A DNA stretch of 55,098 nt from DATAQC01 sp051001215 (lineage in GTDB: Bacteria > Actinomycetota > Acidimicrobiia > Acidimicrobiales > AC-14): positions 1 through 55,098 of the forward strand of contig JBPCNP010000010.1 in the NCBI GenBank assembly GCA_051001215.1. The letters are read 5' to 3'. Shown in pieces: positions 22,876 to 30,873 of this stretch. The notes beneath the pieces were generated by a model that saw only the letters and a list, made by a program, of their open reading frames with translations, made no database searches and was not told where the DNA came from. The first letter of the stretch is position 1. The number at the start of each line of letters is the position of its first letter. A program made the translations under genes and the position numbers.

Positions 22876-24213
22876 TCACCCTGACGCGCAGGCCACGAAG
22901 CGTTCGGCCTGTTCGGGGTGAGCGGCCAGGTGCAGGTGCAGGTAGGACGCCAGCAGCCGGGGCGAGGCGAACCCGGCCCGGCCACGAGCGTGGCGGCCCT
23001 CCCACGCCAGTGCGTCACCCGGAGGGTCGATCACCGAGTAGTGGAACTCGTGGCCCCGCAGCTCGGTGTGGGCGGGCGCCAGGGGAGTGTCGACGGCGGT
23101 GACGGCCCGCCGGTACCCGAGGGTGAGCTGGTCGGTCATGCGGGCGTCGGCGTCGATGGCCCTGGCCATGGGATGGCCGTCCATGGACCGGGCCAGCCAC
23201 AGGAGGCCGCCACACTCGGCCCACGTCACCATGCCGGCGCCAACCCGCTGGGCCACGTCGTCGAGCAAGGCCCGGTTTGCGGCCAGGCTGGCGGCGTAGA
23301 CCTCGGGGAAGCCTCCCCCGACATAGATGGCGTCGACTCCCTCGGGCAGGCGGCCGTCGACCTCGGGGTCGAGGGGGACGAGCTCGGCACCGGCCTGTTG
23401 CAGGAGCTCCAGGTTGTCGGGATAGGTGAAGCTGAAACCCCGGCCGCCGACTACTGCCACCCGGGCCCGACCCGCGAGGCGCGCCTGGAGAACGTCGCCC
23501 ACGGTGACGGGGGCGCTCGAGCGGGCCAGGGCCAGGACGGCGTCGAGGTCGCAGTCGTGGTCGACCACGTCAGCCAGGGCGTCGAGGCTGCGGCGTACCC
23601 TGGGCTCGTCCTCGACCACGGGTACAAGGCCCAGGTGGCGGTCGCGCCAGCGCAGGCGCGGGTCGCGGCGCACCACGCCGAGCACGGGAAGGCCGAGGGG
23701 TGCCAGGGCGGCCCGCAACATGGTCTCGTGACTGTCGCTGGCCACCCGGTTCACCACCACGCCGGCCACCGCCACCGAGGGGTCCCAGGTGTGGAACCCA
23801 TGGACCAGGGCGGCGACCGACCCGCTGAGGCCGGCGGCGTCGACGACGAGCACGACGGGCGCGTCGAGGAGGGCGGCCATCTCCGCGGTGGTGGCGGTGG
23901 CGCCGGTCTGGTCGGCGGCGCCGTCGAACAGTCCCATGACCCCTTCGACGACCAGGATGTCGGCGTCCAGGCCGGCGCGCGCCGCCAGGGGGCCCATCGT
24001 CTCGGCGCCGCACAGCCAGGCGTCGAGGTTGCGGGCCGGGCGCCCGGTGGCCAGGGCGTGGTAGCCGGGGTCGATGAAGTCGGGGCCCACCTTGGCCGAC
24101 GCCACGGTGAGACCCCGTCGCCGGAGGGCGGCCATGAGCCCGGTCGCCACGGTGGTCTTGCCGACTCCAGAGGCGGTGCCGGCCACGACGAGGCGGGGGC
24201 CGAGAACAGGCAC
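22876..24213 (-). CDS. cobB: cobyrinate / hydrogenobyrinate a,c-diamide synthase
   Basis: Amidates the a and c side chains using glutamine and ATP. 445 residues: N-terminal P-loop domain (VVAGTASGVGKTTVATGLMAALRRRG, KVGPDFIDPGYH, VEGVMGLFDG) and a C-terminal class I glutaminase-like domain with the nucleophile in VTWAECGGLLWLA, preceded by DAIYVGGGFPEVYA and followed by the histidine region ELRGHEFHYS. Starts at GTG 24213. It precedes the riboswitch, so either it escapes that control or its own upstream region carries another signal that I do not see. Confidence 0.94.
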   Translation of the reverse strand: MPVLGPRLVVAGTASGVGKTTVATGLMAALRRRGLTVASAKVGPDFIDPGYHALATGRPARNLDAWLCGAETMGPLAARAGLDADILVVEGVMGLFDGAADQTGATATTAEMAALLDAPVVLVVDAAGLSGSVAALVHGFHTWDPSVAVAGVVVNRVASDSHETMLRAALAPLGLPVLGVVRRDPRLRWRDRHLGLVPVVEDEPRVRRSLDALADVVDHDCDLDAVLALARSSAPVTVGDVLQARLAGRARVAVVGGRGFSFTYPDNLELLQQAGAELVPLDPEVDGRLPEGVDAIYVGGGFPEVYAASLAANRALLDDVAQRVGAGMVTWAECGGLLWLARSMDGHPMARAIDADARMTDQLTLGYRRAVTAVDTPLAPAHTELRGHEFHYSVIDPPGDALAWEGRHARGRAGFASPRLLASYLHLHLAAHPEQAERFVACASG

Positions 24214-24345
24214 GGCCGGATCATGTCACCCGGCGACCGGCCAGGGCAGCGGGCGCCGCTTTGGTGCCCGGCGTCATGGGGATGCACCTCCCGCTCAGGG
24301 TCTGCTGGGCTCGGTGGCGATCGGTGCTAGCCCCTGAGTGGGGCC

Positions 24346-24351
24346 TACGCT
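24346..24351 (+). promoter_or_regulatory. -10 element of the TlpA-like gene
   Basis: TACGCT ends 9 bases before ATG 24361, with no ribosome site between. Confidence 0.4.
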
Positions 24352-24360
24352 GGCGCCACG

Positions 24361-25101
24361 ATGAGCCCCGATTCCCCCGACGCCGTCGAGTCCCCCGAGC
24401 TGGCCGAGTCCCCCGAGTCGCCCGAACCCCCTGGATCCCCCGAATCCCCCGAGTCCTCTGGATCCCCCGAATCCCTCGAATCCCCCGGGGCGATGCGTGA
24501 GATCGAGGCGCCCGACGAGGTCGCGCTGCCCCTGTCGGTGGTGAACCTGCGTCGCACCCGCAAGGCGCTGTGGATCGCCGTAGCCGTGGCTGTCCCCGTG
24601 ACCATGCTGATCCTGGTGCTCGCCACCAGGCCATCGGCGGAGAGCAAGACGGTCGAGTCGCCGCTGCTCGGCAAGCGGGCGCCGGCGGCCGAGGGCACGA
24701 CGGTGGACGGCCAGCACGCCAACCTGGCCGACTTCCACGGCCGGTGGGTGGTCGTCAACTTCTTCGCCACCTGGTGCGTCCCCTGCCGGGAGGAGCACCC
24801 CGACCTGGTCCGCTTCCAGGACGCTCACCGACCCGCGGGCGACGCCACCATCCTGGCCATCGTCTACAGCGACACGCCGTCGGCGGTGCGCGACTTCCGG
24901 GCCAAAGAAGGTGGCGACTGGCCCATGCTCACCGACCCTGACGGCCGCATCGCCCTCGACTACGGGGTGGGCGGCGTTCCCGAGTCGTTCATGATCAACC
25001 CCGACGGCTTCATCGTCTCCAAGATCCTGGGCGGCGTGCGCTCGGCCGATCTCGAGCGCCTTCTCGACCAGGCCAAAGCCCGGACGCCGGGCCCCGGCTA
25101 G
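24361..25101 (+). CDS. membrane-anchored TlpA/ResA-like thioredoxin
   Basis: A thiol-disulfide oxidoreductase facing the outside of the membrane. The first 44 residues are low-complexity Ser-Pro-Glu repeats, then a basic segment and one membrane helix (about 70-88), then a thioredoxin domain. That domain has GKRAPAAEGTTVDGQHANLADFHGRWVVVNFFATWCVPC (active-site CVPC at 139-142) and a cis-proline loop GVGGVPESFMINPDG. Such proteins act in cytochrome c maturation or other redox folding. The start could instead be ATG 24493, which would drop the repeats; the -10 at 24346 favours the long form. Confidence 0.88.
   Translation: MSPDSPDAVESPELAESPESPEPPGSPESPESSGSPESLESPGAMREIEAPDEVALPLSVVNLRRTRKALWIAVAVAVPVTMLILVLATRPSAESKTVESPLLGKRAPAAEGTTVDGQHANLADFHGRWVVVNFFATWCVPCREEHPDLVRFQDAHRPAGDATILAIVYSDTPSAVRDFRAKEGGDWPMLTDPDGRIALDYGVGGVPESFMINPDGFIVSKILGGVRSADLERLLDQAKARTPGPG
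24367..24492. repeat. degenerate short-period repeats coding Ser-Pro-Glu
   Basis: Many imperfect copies of GAGTCCCCCGA or GAATCCCCCGA, in steps of 9-15 bases, encode the acidic N-terminal tail of the TlpA-like protein. It looks like slippage-driven expansion. Confidence 0.7.
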
Positions 25102-25120
25102 TTGCCGGGCGACCCGCCGG

Positions 25121-25621
25121 CTACTGGGGGATCCGGAGCACCTGGCCGGCGAAGATGAGGTTGGGGTCGTGGATCTGGTCGCGGTTGGCCTCGAACAGCC
25201 GCCTGAACAGGTTGCCGTCGCCGTAAAAGCGCCGGGCGACCCCCGAGAGCGTGTCGCCGGGCTCGACGGTGTACTGGAGGAAGCCGCGATAGCCATCCAG
25301 CAGGGCGCGGCCGAAGGTGACGGGGATGACGACCTTGTGCAGTTCGGTGCCGTCCTCGGCCGACGCCTCGAAGACCTCGAGCGTGCCCTGCGGGCTACTC
25401 GGGACGGGGCCCAAGGGGAGCTCGGCGTGGAAGTTGCCGAGCGCTCCGTTGCCGAGCCCGGCCATGATCGAGACCCTGGCCAGCTCGTGGCCGGAGGCAT
25501 CGCGCACCCGGGCGCTGAACGTGGCTTCGAAGCCGGTTCCTATCCCGCACACACTGACCGGGTCGTCGACGATGTCGAAGGGAACGGGTTGGCGGACCGT
25601 GATGGGCGCGAAGCCGGACAT
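25121..25621 (-). CDS. Gmad2-like and LysM domain protein
   Basis: 166 residues from ATG 25621, which has GGAAGG about 9 bases upstream; the open frame extends 26 codons further without a ribosome site. The N-terminal part (ITVRQPVPFDIVDDPVSVCGIGTGFEATFSARVRD ... FEASAEDGTELHKVVIPVTF) resembles the immunoglobulin-like Gmad2 domain found in spore- and envelope-associated proteins. The last 50 residues are a LysM domain (TVEPGDTLSGVARRFYGDGNLFRRLFEANRDQI ... GQVLRIPQ). There is no signal peptide, so export is uncertain. Convergent with the TlpA-like gene. Confidence 0.85.
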   Translation of the reverse strand: MSGFAPITVRQPVPFDIVDDPVSVCGIGTGFEATFSARVRDASGHELARVSIMAGLGNGALGNFHAELPLGPVPSSPQGTLEVFEASAEDGTELHKVVIPVTFGRALLDGYRGFLQYTVEPGDTLSGVARRFYGDGNLFRRLFEANRDQIHDPNLIFAGQVLRIPQ

Positions 25622-25739
25622 GTGGGTGGACCTTCCGTGGGGAGCCTGGAACACCATCATCGACGGTGTGGCGCCCCGCGTCGAGCAGTCCCGCGCCATG
25701 GGCGGCGCCGGCGCCGACCATGCTGCTACACCTGTGCGG

Positions 25740-26681
25740 ATGGACGTCGTCGAGGTCGAGGGCCTCCGAAAGGAGTACCGCCGGTTCCGGAGGCCGCCGG
25801 TCGTGGCTGTCGACGGGCTCGACCTGAGTGTCCCGTCCGGCGGGGTCTACGGATTTCTCGGGCCCAACGGCTCGGGCAAGACCACGACGATCCGGTGCCT
25901 GCTCGGCTTGGCCCGTCCCAGTTCAGGGTCGTGCCGGGTCCTGGGCGCGAGCTCTCGCCACGAGCTGCCCAGTGTCATCGGGCGGGTGGGCTCGCTGGTC
26001 GAGATGCCGGGGCTGTTCCCGGGGCTTTCGGCGCGGAGGAACCTGGCCGTGCTCGGACGGCTCGAGGGCATCGGGGCATCGAAAGTCCAATCGGTGCTCG
26101 ATCGCATCGGGCTGGCGGAGCGGGCCGACGACGCCGTGCGGGGGTTCTCCCTGGGCATGCGCCAGCGCCTGGGGATCGGTATCGCCCTGCTCAAGGACCC
26201 CGAGTTGCTGGTGCTCGACGAACCGGCGAACGGCCTCGACCCGGCGGGTATAAAGGAGGTCCGTGACCTGCTGAAGAGCCTGGCCAGCGACGGCAGGACG
26301 GTCTTCGTCTCCAGCCACATCCTGAGTGAAGTGCAGCAGTCCTGTGACCGGGTGGCCATCATGTCGGGCGGCCGGTGCGTGCGTTCGGGGCCGGTCGACG
26401 ACGTGCTGTCCGCCGGTCGTTCGACCGGGTTGATCGTGCGGTTGACCGATCTCGACGCCGGGCTGGCTGTCCTGCACGAGGCAGGCATCGCCGCGACTCG
26501 CGCCGAGCGCTTCCTGCGTGTCGAGCTGCCCCCGACCCAGGCCGAGAGGGTGACGCGCGCGCTGGCGGACCGACAGCTCTACCTCCACGAACTGCGGTCC
26601 GAGGAGGTCAGTCTGGAGACGGTGTTCCTCGAGCTCACCTCTGGCACCGAAGGCCACGTCGTGACCGGGGAGGACGGGTGA
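25740..26681 (+). CDS. ABC transporter ATP-binding protein (DrrA/CcmA type)
   Basis: The ATPase of an exporter. ATG 25740 begins MDVVEVEGLRKEYRRF. It has Walker A GPNGSGKTT, Q-loop in GSLVEMPGLFPGLSARRNL, signature FSLGMRQRLGIGIALL, Walker B LLVLDEPANGLDP and the switch histidine in VSSHILSEV. A C-terminal extension of about 90 residues ends ELRSEEVSLETVFLELTSG, typical of the ABC-2 family. No ribosome site is seen. The GTGA overlap ties it to the permease gene. Confidence 0.92.
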   Translation: MDVVEVEGLRKEYRRFRRPPVVAVDGLDLSVPSGGVYGFLGPNGSGKTTTIRCLLGLARPSSGSCRVLGASSRHELPSVIGRVGSLVEMPGLFPGLSARRNLAVLGRLEGIGASKVQSVLDRIGLAERADDAVRGFSLGMRQRLGIGIALLKDPELLVLDEPANGLDPAGIKEVRDLLKSLASDGRTVFVSSHILSEVQQSCDRVAIMSGGRCVRSGPVDDVLSAGRSTGLIVRLTDLDAGLAVLHEAGIAATRAERFLRVELPPTQAERVTRALADRQLYLHELRSEEVSLETVFLELTSGTEGHVVTGEDG

Positions 26682-27607
26682 GGGCGCTGCTGGCAGGCGA
26701 GCTGCGGCGATTGTTGTCGCGACGCATGATCAAGGTGCTGGCCCTGTTGGCCCTGCTCGGCATCGCCATCGGCGGCGTCGCCACCTTCTTGAAGACCGAG
26801 CAGACGTCGGAGGCGGTGCTGCGCCAGCGCCGGGTAGCGGCGGAGGCGAGGGTGGCCGATTGCGTCCAGGGCGCGCAGCCGCCGCCGGGCCTCGCCCTGT
26901 CGCCCAACGGCAAGGGCGGGCCCTCGGCCGCCAATCAGGAGGAGTTCTGCCAGTTCCGGTTCGGACGGGTGCCCGACCGGCGCCTGAAGCTGGAGAAGCT
27001 CGAGGGCGTGCTCCAAGGCCTCACCGCTCCGCTGGTGATCGTGGCCTGGGTCGTCGGGGCCTCGAGCATCGGCGCCGAGTTGCAGGCCCGGTCGATCACC
27101 ACCCTGCTCACCTGGGAGCCCCGGCGCGTCCGGGTGATGGTGGTCAAGGTGGTGGCCGCGGTGATCGTGACCTGGGTGTTCAGCCTCGTGACGTGGGCGC
27201 TGCTGTCGGCGTCATTGTTGCCGGCCGTCTTCGTCCACGGCACCACTGCGGGCACTGACGCGGCCTGGTGGCGTTCGACGGTGGCGGTGGTGGCGCGTGG
27301 CGAGTTGATGATCGCGGTGGCCACCAGCGTCGGCTTCGCGGTGGCGTCGATCGGGCGCAACACCGCCGCCGCCCTCGGGGTGGGCTTCGCCTACTTCCTC
27401 GTCATCGAGAACGTCGTGGGCAATTTCCTCGCCGGCTTCCGACGCTGGCTGCTCCTCGGCAACGCCATCGTCTTGATCTCGGGCAAGGACAGTGGCGGCG
27501 AGGTCGTGGGACGGAGTGTGCTGGTGGCCGGGTTGTACCTGACCGGTGTGGCCGTGACCCTGCTGGTCGTCGCCACCGTCTTGTTCGGCCGGCGCGACAT
27601 CGCCTGA
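26678..27607 (+). CDS. ABC-2 type permease
   Basis: The membrane partner of the preceding ATPase. 309 residues with six hydrophobic segments: one near the N terminus (VLALLALLGIAIGGVATFL), a roughly 100-residue extracytoplasmic loop with two cysteines, then IVAWVVGASSIGAELQARSITTLLTWEPRR, which is characteristic of ABC-2 permeases, and further helices to the end. GTG 26678 overlaps the ATPase stop. Substrate unknown. Confidence 0.85.
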   Translation: MRALLAGELRRLLSRRMIKVLALLALLGIAIGGVATFLKTEQTSEAVLRQRRVAAEARVADCVQGAQPPPGLALSPNGKGGPSAANQEEFCQFRFGRVPDRRLKLEKLEGVLQGLTAPLVIVAWVVGASSIGAELQARSITTLLTWEPRRVRVMVVKVVAAVIVTWVFSLVTWALLSASLLPAVFVHGTTAGTDAAWWRSTVAVVARGELMIAVATSVGFAVASIGRNTAAALGVGFAYFLVIENVVGNFLAGFRRWLLLGNAIVLISGKDSGGEVVGRSVLVAGLYLTGVAVTLLVVATVLFGRRDIA

Positions 27608-27693
27608 TCGCGCCGGCCCATTCGCCGGATGACCAGCTAGCCTCGTTGCCCGGTGATCCCCTCGCTCCCCTGGAGCTCATTCGGGGCCGGCGG

Positions 27694-28905
27694 ATGAGCG
27701 ACTCCGACCGGCTCCTCGGCGTGTGGCGGCGCCATGGACGACGGTGGCACGCGGCGCTCTGCGTCCTCTGCGTCGGTCTGGTGCTTGCCCTCGTGGTGCT
27801 CGGCTCCGTCGTCGCCGCCATGGTGAGATCGGGCAACGAGAACCTCGAGGCCAAATGGGCGGCGGTGCTGCGCGACCACCATGCGGGGTTCGTGGTCACG
27901 CCGCTGGAGGACTGGTACTTCACGCGGGCGCAACCGGCCAGGGGTGGTCGACCGGCGGGACTGAACCGCATTCCCGGCGTCGCCCTTTCCACCGTCCCCC
28001 CGTCCCCCGATGCTCCGGCATCGGCTCCGGTGGCCGCTACGGCGGCCGCTCCGGTTGGGCACCTGACGGCCCCCCGCGACATCTCCCTGATCGTGCAGCC
28101 GCCCTTGGCCAACGAGGGGAAGTGGCTGCCGGCGGGACCGACGGTGGGCGGTTCGCCGGGGATGTACATCGCCCAGTTCCGGGCCGACAGTGAGTTCACC
28201 GGCCAGATCACTACCGCGGCGTGGATCGACCCCACGTTGCTACGCGTCCGCCTCGTGCCCGGCGCCAACGAACCGGGTGGCACCTGGTCGGTTCCTCCGG
28301 CCATCACCGGCGACGCCCTGCGCCACATCGTCGCCGCCTTCAACGGCGGGTTCCGCTTCAAAGAGGCCCAGGGCGGCTTTCATTTCGACGGTCGCGATGC
28401 GGTGCCTCTGCGGGAGGGTGCGGCCTCGATCTCGATCGCCAACGACGGCCACATCGACATCGGCAAGTGGGGCAGCGACGTGCGCATGGCCCACGACACC
28501 GAAGCCGTCCTGCAGAACCTGAATCTCCTCGTCGACAACGGCCGGGTCGATCCCGCGGTGAGCCACAACGACACGCGGTCGTGGGGTTTCACGCTCCGGG
28601 GCACCATTGCCGTGGCCCGCTCGGGCATCGGGGTGACGGCCGACGGAGCGCTCGTGTACGTCGCCGGTCCCGCTTTGAGCGCCCGCGCCCTCGCCCAGAG
28701 CCTCCAGCGGGCCGGGGCGGTGCGGGCCATGACCCTCGACCTCAACCCGGAGTGGGTCACGTTCAACCTGTTCTCCCACCCCGACCCGAGCAACCCCATG
28801 GTGGTCAAAGGGGCCAAGCTGTTCCCCCAGATGAGCCGCCCTGCCGACCGGTACCTGAGCACCGAGAGCCGGGACTACTTCACCGTCTCACTGCGCGACG
28901 GGTGA
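27694..28905 (+). CDS. membrane-anchored phosphodiester glycosidase (NAGPA) family protein
   Basis: 403 residues: one membrane helix near residues 20-43, a Pro/Ala linker, and an outer domain of the NAGPA family. Its hallmarks are AAFNGGFRFKEAQGGFHFDGR, SISIANDGHIDIGKWGSD, LLVDNGRV, TLRGTIAVARSGIGVTADGALVYVAGP and the acidic MTLDLNPEW. Family members hydrolyse sugar phosphodiesters in glycan or polysaccharide metabolism; the substrate here is unknown. ATG 27694 follows GGCGG. TAGCCT at 27638-27643 may be the -10, giving a leader of about 45 bases. Confidence 0.85.
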   Translation: MSDSDRLLGVWRRHGRRWHAALCVLCVGLVLALVVLGSVVAAMVRSGNENLEAKWAAVLRDHHAGFVVTPLEDWYFTRAQPARGGRPAGLNRIPGVALSTVPPSPDAPASAPVAATAAAPVGHLTAPRDISLIVQPPLANEGKWLPAGPTVGGSPGMYIAQFRADSEFTGQITTAAWIDPTLLRVRLVPGANEPGGTWSVPPAITGDALRHIVAAFNGGFRFKEAQGGFHFDGRDAVPLREGAASISIANDGHIDIGKWGSDVRMAHDTEAVLQNLNLLVDNGRVDPAVSHNDTRSWGFTLRGTIAVARSGIGVTADGALVYVAGPALSARALAQSLQRAGAVRAMTLDLNPEWVTFNLFSHPDPSNPMVVKGAKLFPQMSRPADRYLSTESRDYFTVSLRDG

Positions 28906-28920
28906 CGCCGGCAGACCGCC

Positions 28921-29358
28921 GTCGGGTACCTGGCCAAGCTGCCGGTGTTCCTCGCCTCCTACCCGATCACCCCGGCCTCCGACATCCTGCGCGAGCTGCC
29001 CAGCCACCAGAACTTCGGCGTGCGCACGATGCAGGCCGAAGACGAGATCGCCGCGGTGGGCGCTGCCCTGGGCCTCGTTCGGGGGCCACCTCGGGGTCAC
29101 GACCACGAGCGGGCCGGGGATGGACCTCAAGGCCGAAACCGTCGGCCTGGCCATCAGCCTGGTCCACCGTCGCTCGCCTTCATGCTCTCCCACCTGGCCC
29201 GGGGGCCGCACGAGCCCACGCCCGTCGGCGTGTTCCGTGCCGTGGAGCGCCCCGACTACGGATCGCTCGTCAACCGGAAGGTGCTCGAGGCCCGCGAGCG
29301 GCAGGGCCCGGGCGAGCTGGCCGAGCTCCTCTCCTCCGGCACCACCTGGGACGTGTGA
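28921..29358 (+). pseudogene. korAB scar: fused remnants of a 2-oxoacid:ferredoxin oxidoreductase
   Basis: Three pieces in two frames. 28921-29077 reads AKLPVFLASYPITPASDIL and NFGVRTMQAEDEIAAVGAALG, the alpha-subunit (KorA) core. After a one-base shift near 29075, 29078-29163 reads FGGHLGVTTTSGPGMDLKAE, still KorA. From about 29167 to the stop at 29358 the first frame resumes as SLAFMLSHLARGPHEPTPVGVFRAVERPDYGSLVNR to LLSSGTTWDV, the C-terminal end of the beta subunit (KorB). The rest of korA and nearly all of korB (more than 2 kb by family lengths) are gone. A start and any ribosome site are absent. Confidence 0.8.
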
Positions 29359-29440
29359 CGCCCGGACGGGTCGTTCGTCGCCCGTCGCCTCGACGATGAC
29401 CAGGCCTCGCGCCGGGCCAGTTCCTACCCGGCAAACGGGC

Positions 29441-30022
29441 TCAGTACTCGATGCCCTTCTTGGCCTTGATGCCCCGGTCGTAGGCGTGCTTGACCTTGCG
29501 CATCTCGGTGACGGTGTCGGCGAGGTCGATGAGCTCGTCGGGCGCGTCACGTCCGGTGATGACCACGTTGGTGTGGGGCGCCCGCTTGCGGACACCGTCG
29601 ACCACGTCGGCCACGGGGACCCACCCGTAGCTCACCGCGTAGGTGAGCTCGTCCAGCACGAGCAGGTCGAAGTCACCCGACGCCAGCTTCTGGCAGGCGA
29701 CGTCCCAGGCATGGCGCCCCCGGGCGACGGTCTCGTCCATGTCGGTCGACTCCCAGGTGAAGCCGTCGCCCAGCGTGTGCCACTCGATGTCGAGGTGGTC
29801 GGCCAGCTTGCGCTCGCCGGTCTTCCACTTGCCGCTCTTTACGAACTGGACCACGCCGACCCGCCAGCCCCGGGCCCAGCCCCGTCCCATCACCCCGAAC
29901 GCAGCCGACGACTTGCCCTTCCCGTACCCGGTGTTCACCAGCACGATGGATGCGGCCCGGCCGGTTGCCGTGCGGTGCGCGGGCTGCTCGTCGGTCCCCG
30001 CTCCGGGTTCCACATCGGACAT
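29441..30022 (-). CDS. cobO: cob(I)yrinic acid a,c-diamide adenosyltransferase
   Basis: Attaches the adenosyl group to cobalt (CobO/CobA/BtuR family). 193 residues: P-loop NTGYGKGKSSAAFGVMGRGWARGW, VVQFVKSGKWKTGER, LVLDELTYAVSYGW, NVVITGRDAPDELIDLADTVTEM and the typical end KHAYDRGIKAKKGIEY. ATG 30022; a TAGCCT -10 ends 6 bases upstream with no ribosome site, so the message is probably leaderless and lacks a riboswitch. It is divergent from the second riboswitch operon. Confidence 0.95.
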   Translation of the reverse strand: MSDVEPGAGTDEQPAHRTATGRAASIVLVNTGYGKGKSSAAFGVMGRGWARGWRVGVVQFVKSGKWKTGERKLADHLDIEWHTLGDGFTWESTDMDETVARGRHAWDVACQKLASGDFDLLVLDELTYAVSYGWVPVADVVDGVRKRAPHTNVVITGRDAPDELIDLADTVTEMRKVKHAYDRGIKAKKGIEY

Positions 30023-30028
30023 GGGCGG

Positions 30029-30034
30029 AGGCTA
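30029..30034 (-). promoter_or_regulatory. -10 element of cobO
   Basis: TAGCCT on the minus strand ends 6 bases before the cobO ATG. It overlaps by two bases a TACTGT -10 on the plus strand (30033-30038) for the riboswitch operon. Confidence 0.45.
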
Positions 30035-30038
30035 CTGT
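30033..30038 (+). promoter_or_regulatory. -10 element of the second cobalamin operon
   Basis: TACTGT lies about 7-10 bases before the expected start of the riboswitch. It overlaps the divergent cobO -10 hexamer, so polymerase probably cannot occupy both promoters at once. Confidence 0.4.
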
Positions 30039-30044
30039 CGGGGC

Positions 30045-30200
30045 CGTAGCGCAGGGAACCCGGTGCGAGTCCGGGGCTGTCCCGCAACTGTCATCGGGGA
30101 GCGACCCCCACGCGGTAGCCACGGCCCGAGAGGGCGGGAAGGCCGGGGGGAGCGTCGATCCGGGAGCCAGGAAACCTGCCTGCCCGTCTGTGCCGACAGG
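30045..30200 (+). ncRNA. cobalamin riboswitch (second block)
   Basis: Conserved boxes in order: GGGAACCCGGTGCGAGTCC (30054-30072), CCCGCAACTGTCATCG (from 30081, the B12 box), a GC-rich central arm, and GGGAGCCAGGAAACCTGCC (30162-30180). A closing helix and then GGAAAGG, the ribosome site of cbiZ, follow; pairing that hides this site when the ligand is bound would be the simplest control. It governs cbiZ through the chelatase gene. Confidence 0.9.
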
Positions 30201-30225
30201 GGTCGGCTCACTTCGGAAAGGTCGC

Positions 30226-30873
30226 GTGGACGTCGTGGACATGCAGGTCCGTTCCCGCCAGGAGGGCGGTCGAAGCTTCCCCGTGTTGGTGTGGCGGGCT
30301 CGCCAACCGATGCGCATGATTGCCAGTGCCGCCCACGGTGGCGGCCTCGGTCTTCGGCGATGGGTGCTCAACGCCCAGGTGCCGGCCTCCTACGGACGCC
30401 GCGATCCCGACCACCACCTGGCCAAGCTCGGCGTGTCATTGGGCCTGCCCGGGCACGGCGTGGGCATGCTCACAGCCGCCGACGTCCGCCGGGTGTCGAT
30501 GACCACCGACGAGGGCGTGGAAGTGGCGGCAACCGTCGGCCTCGACCATCCCACGTGGGCTGCTGCCCCCGACGAGGGTCGCCCGGCCAGCCTGGTGGGC
30601 ACCATCAACCTGGTGGTGGTGTTCCCCGATCGCCTGTCCGACGCCGCCCTGGTCAATGCCGTGGCCACGGCCACCGAAGCCAAGGCCCAGGCCCTATTCG
30701 ACGTGGGCGTGGCGGCAACGGGCACGGCCACCGACGCGGTGTGCATCGCCTGCCCGAACGAGGGACGCCTGCACACCTTCGGCGGGCCGCGGTCGATCTG
30801 GGGGTCACGACTGGCCCGGGCCATCCATGGCGCGGTCACGGCCGGCGCCGGCGAGCACCGGCGGGACAGGTGA
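30226..30873 (+). CDS. cbiZ: adenosylcobinamide amidohydrolase
   Basis: Cleaves the aminopropanol tail from adenosylcobinamide so that salvaged corrinoids re-enter as adenosylcobyric acid. 215 residues with ASAAHGGGLGLRRWVLNAQVP, GVGMLTAADVRRV, GTINLVVVFPDRLSDAALVNAV, TEAKAQALFDVGVAATGTATDAVCIACP, the CbiZ family pattern. GTG 30226 is chosen because GGAAAGG lies 5 bases upstream; ATG 30241 is also in frame. First gene after the riboswitch; GTGA overlap with cobU. Confidence 0.93.
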   Translation: MDVVDMQVRSRQEGGRSFPVLVWRARQPMRMIASAAHGGGLGLRRWVLNAQVPASYGRRDPDHHLAKLGVSLGLPGHGVGMLTAADVRRVSMTTDEGVEVAATVGLDHPTWAAAPDEGRPASLVGTINLVVVFPDRLSDAALVNAVATATEAKAQALFDVGVAATGTATDAVCIACPNEGRLHTFGGPRSIWGSRLARAIHGAVTAGAGEHRRDR

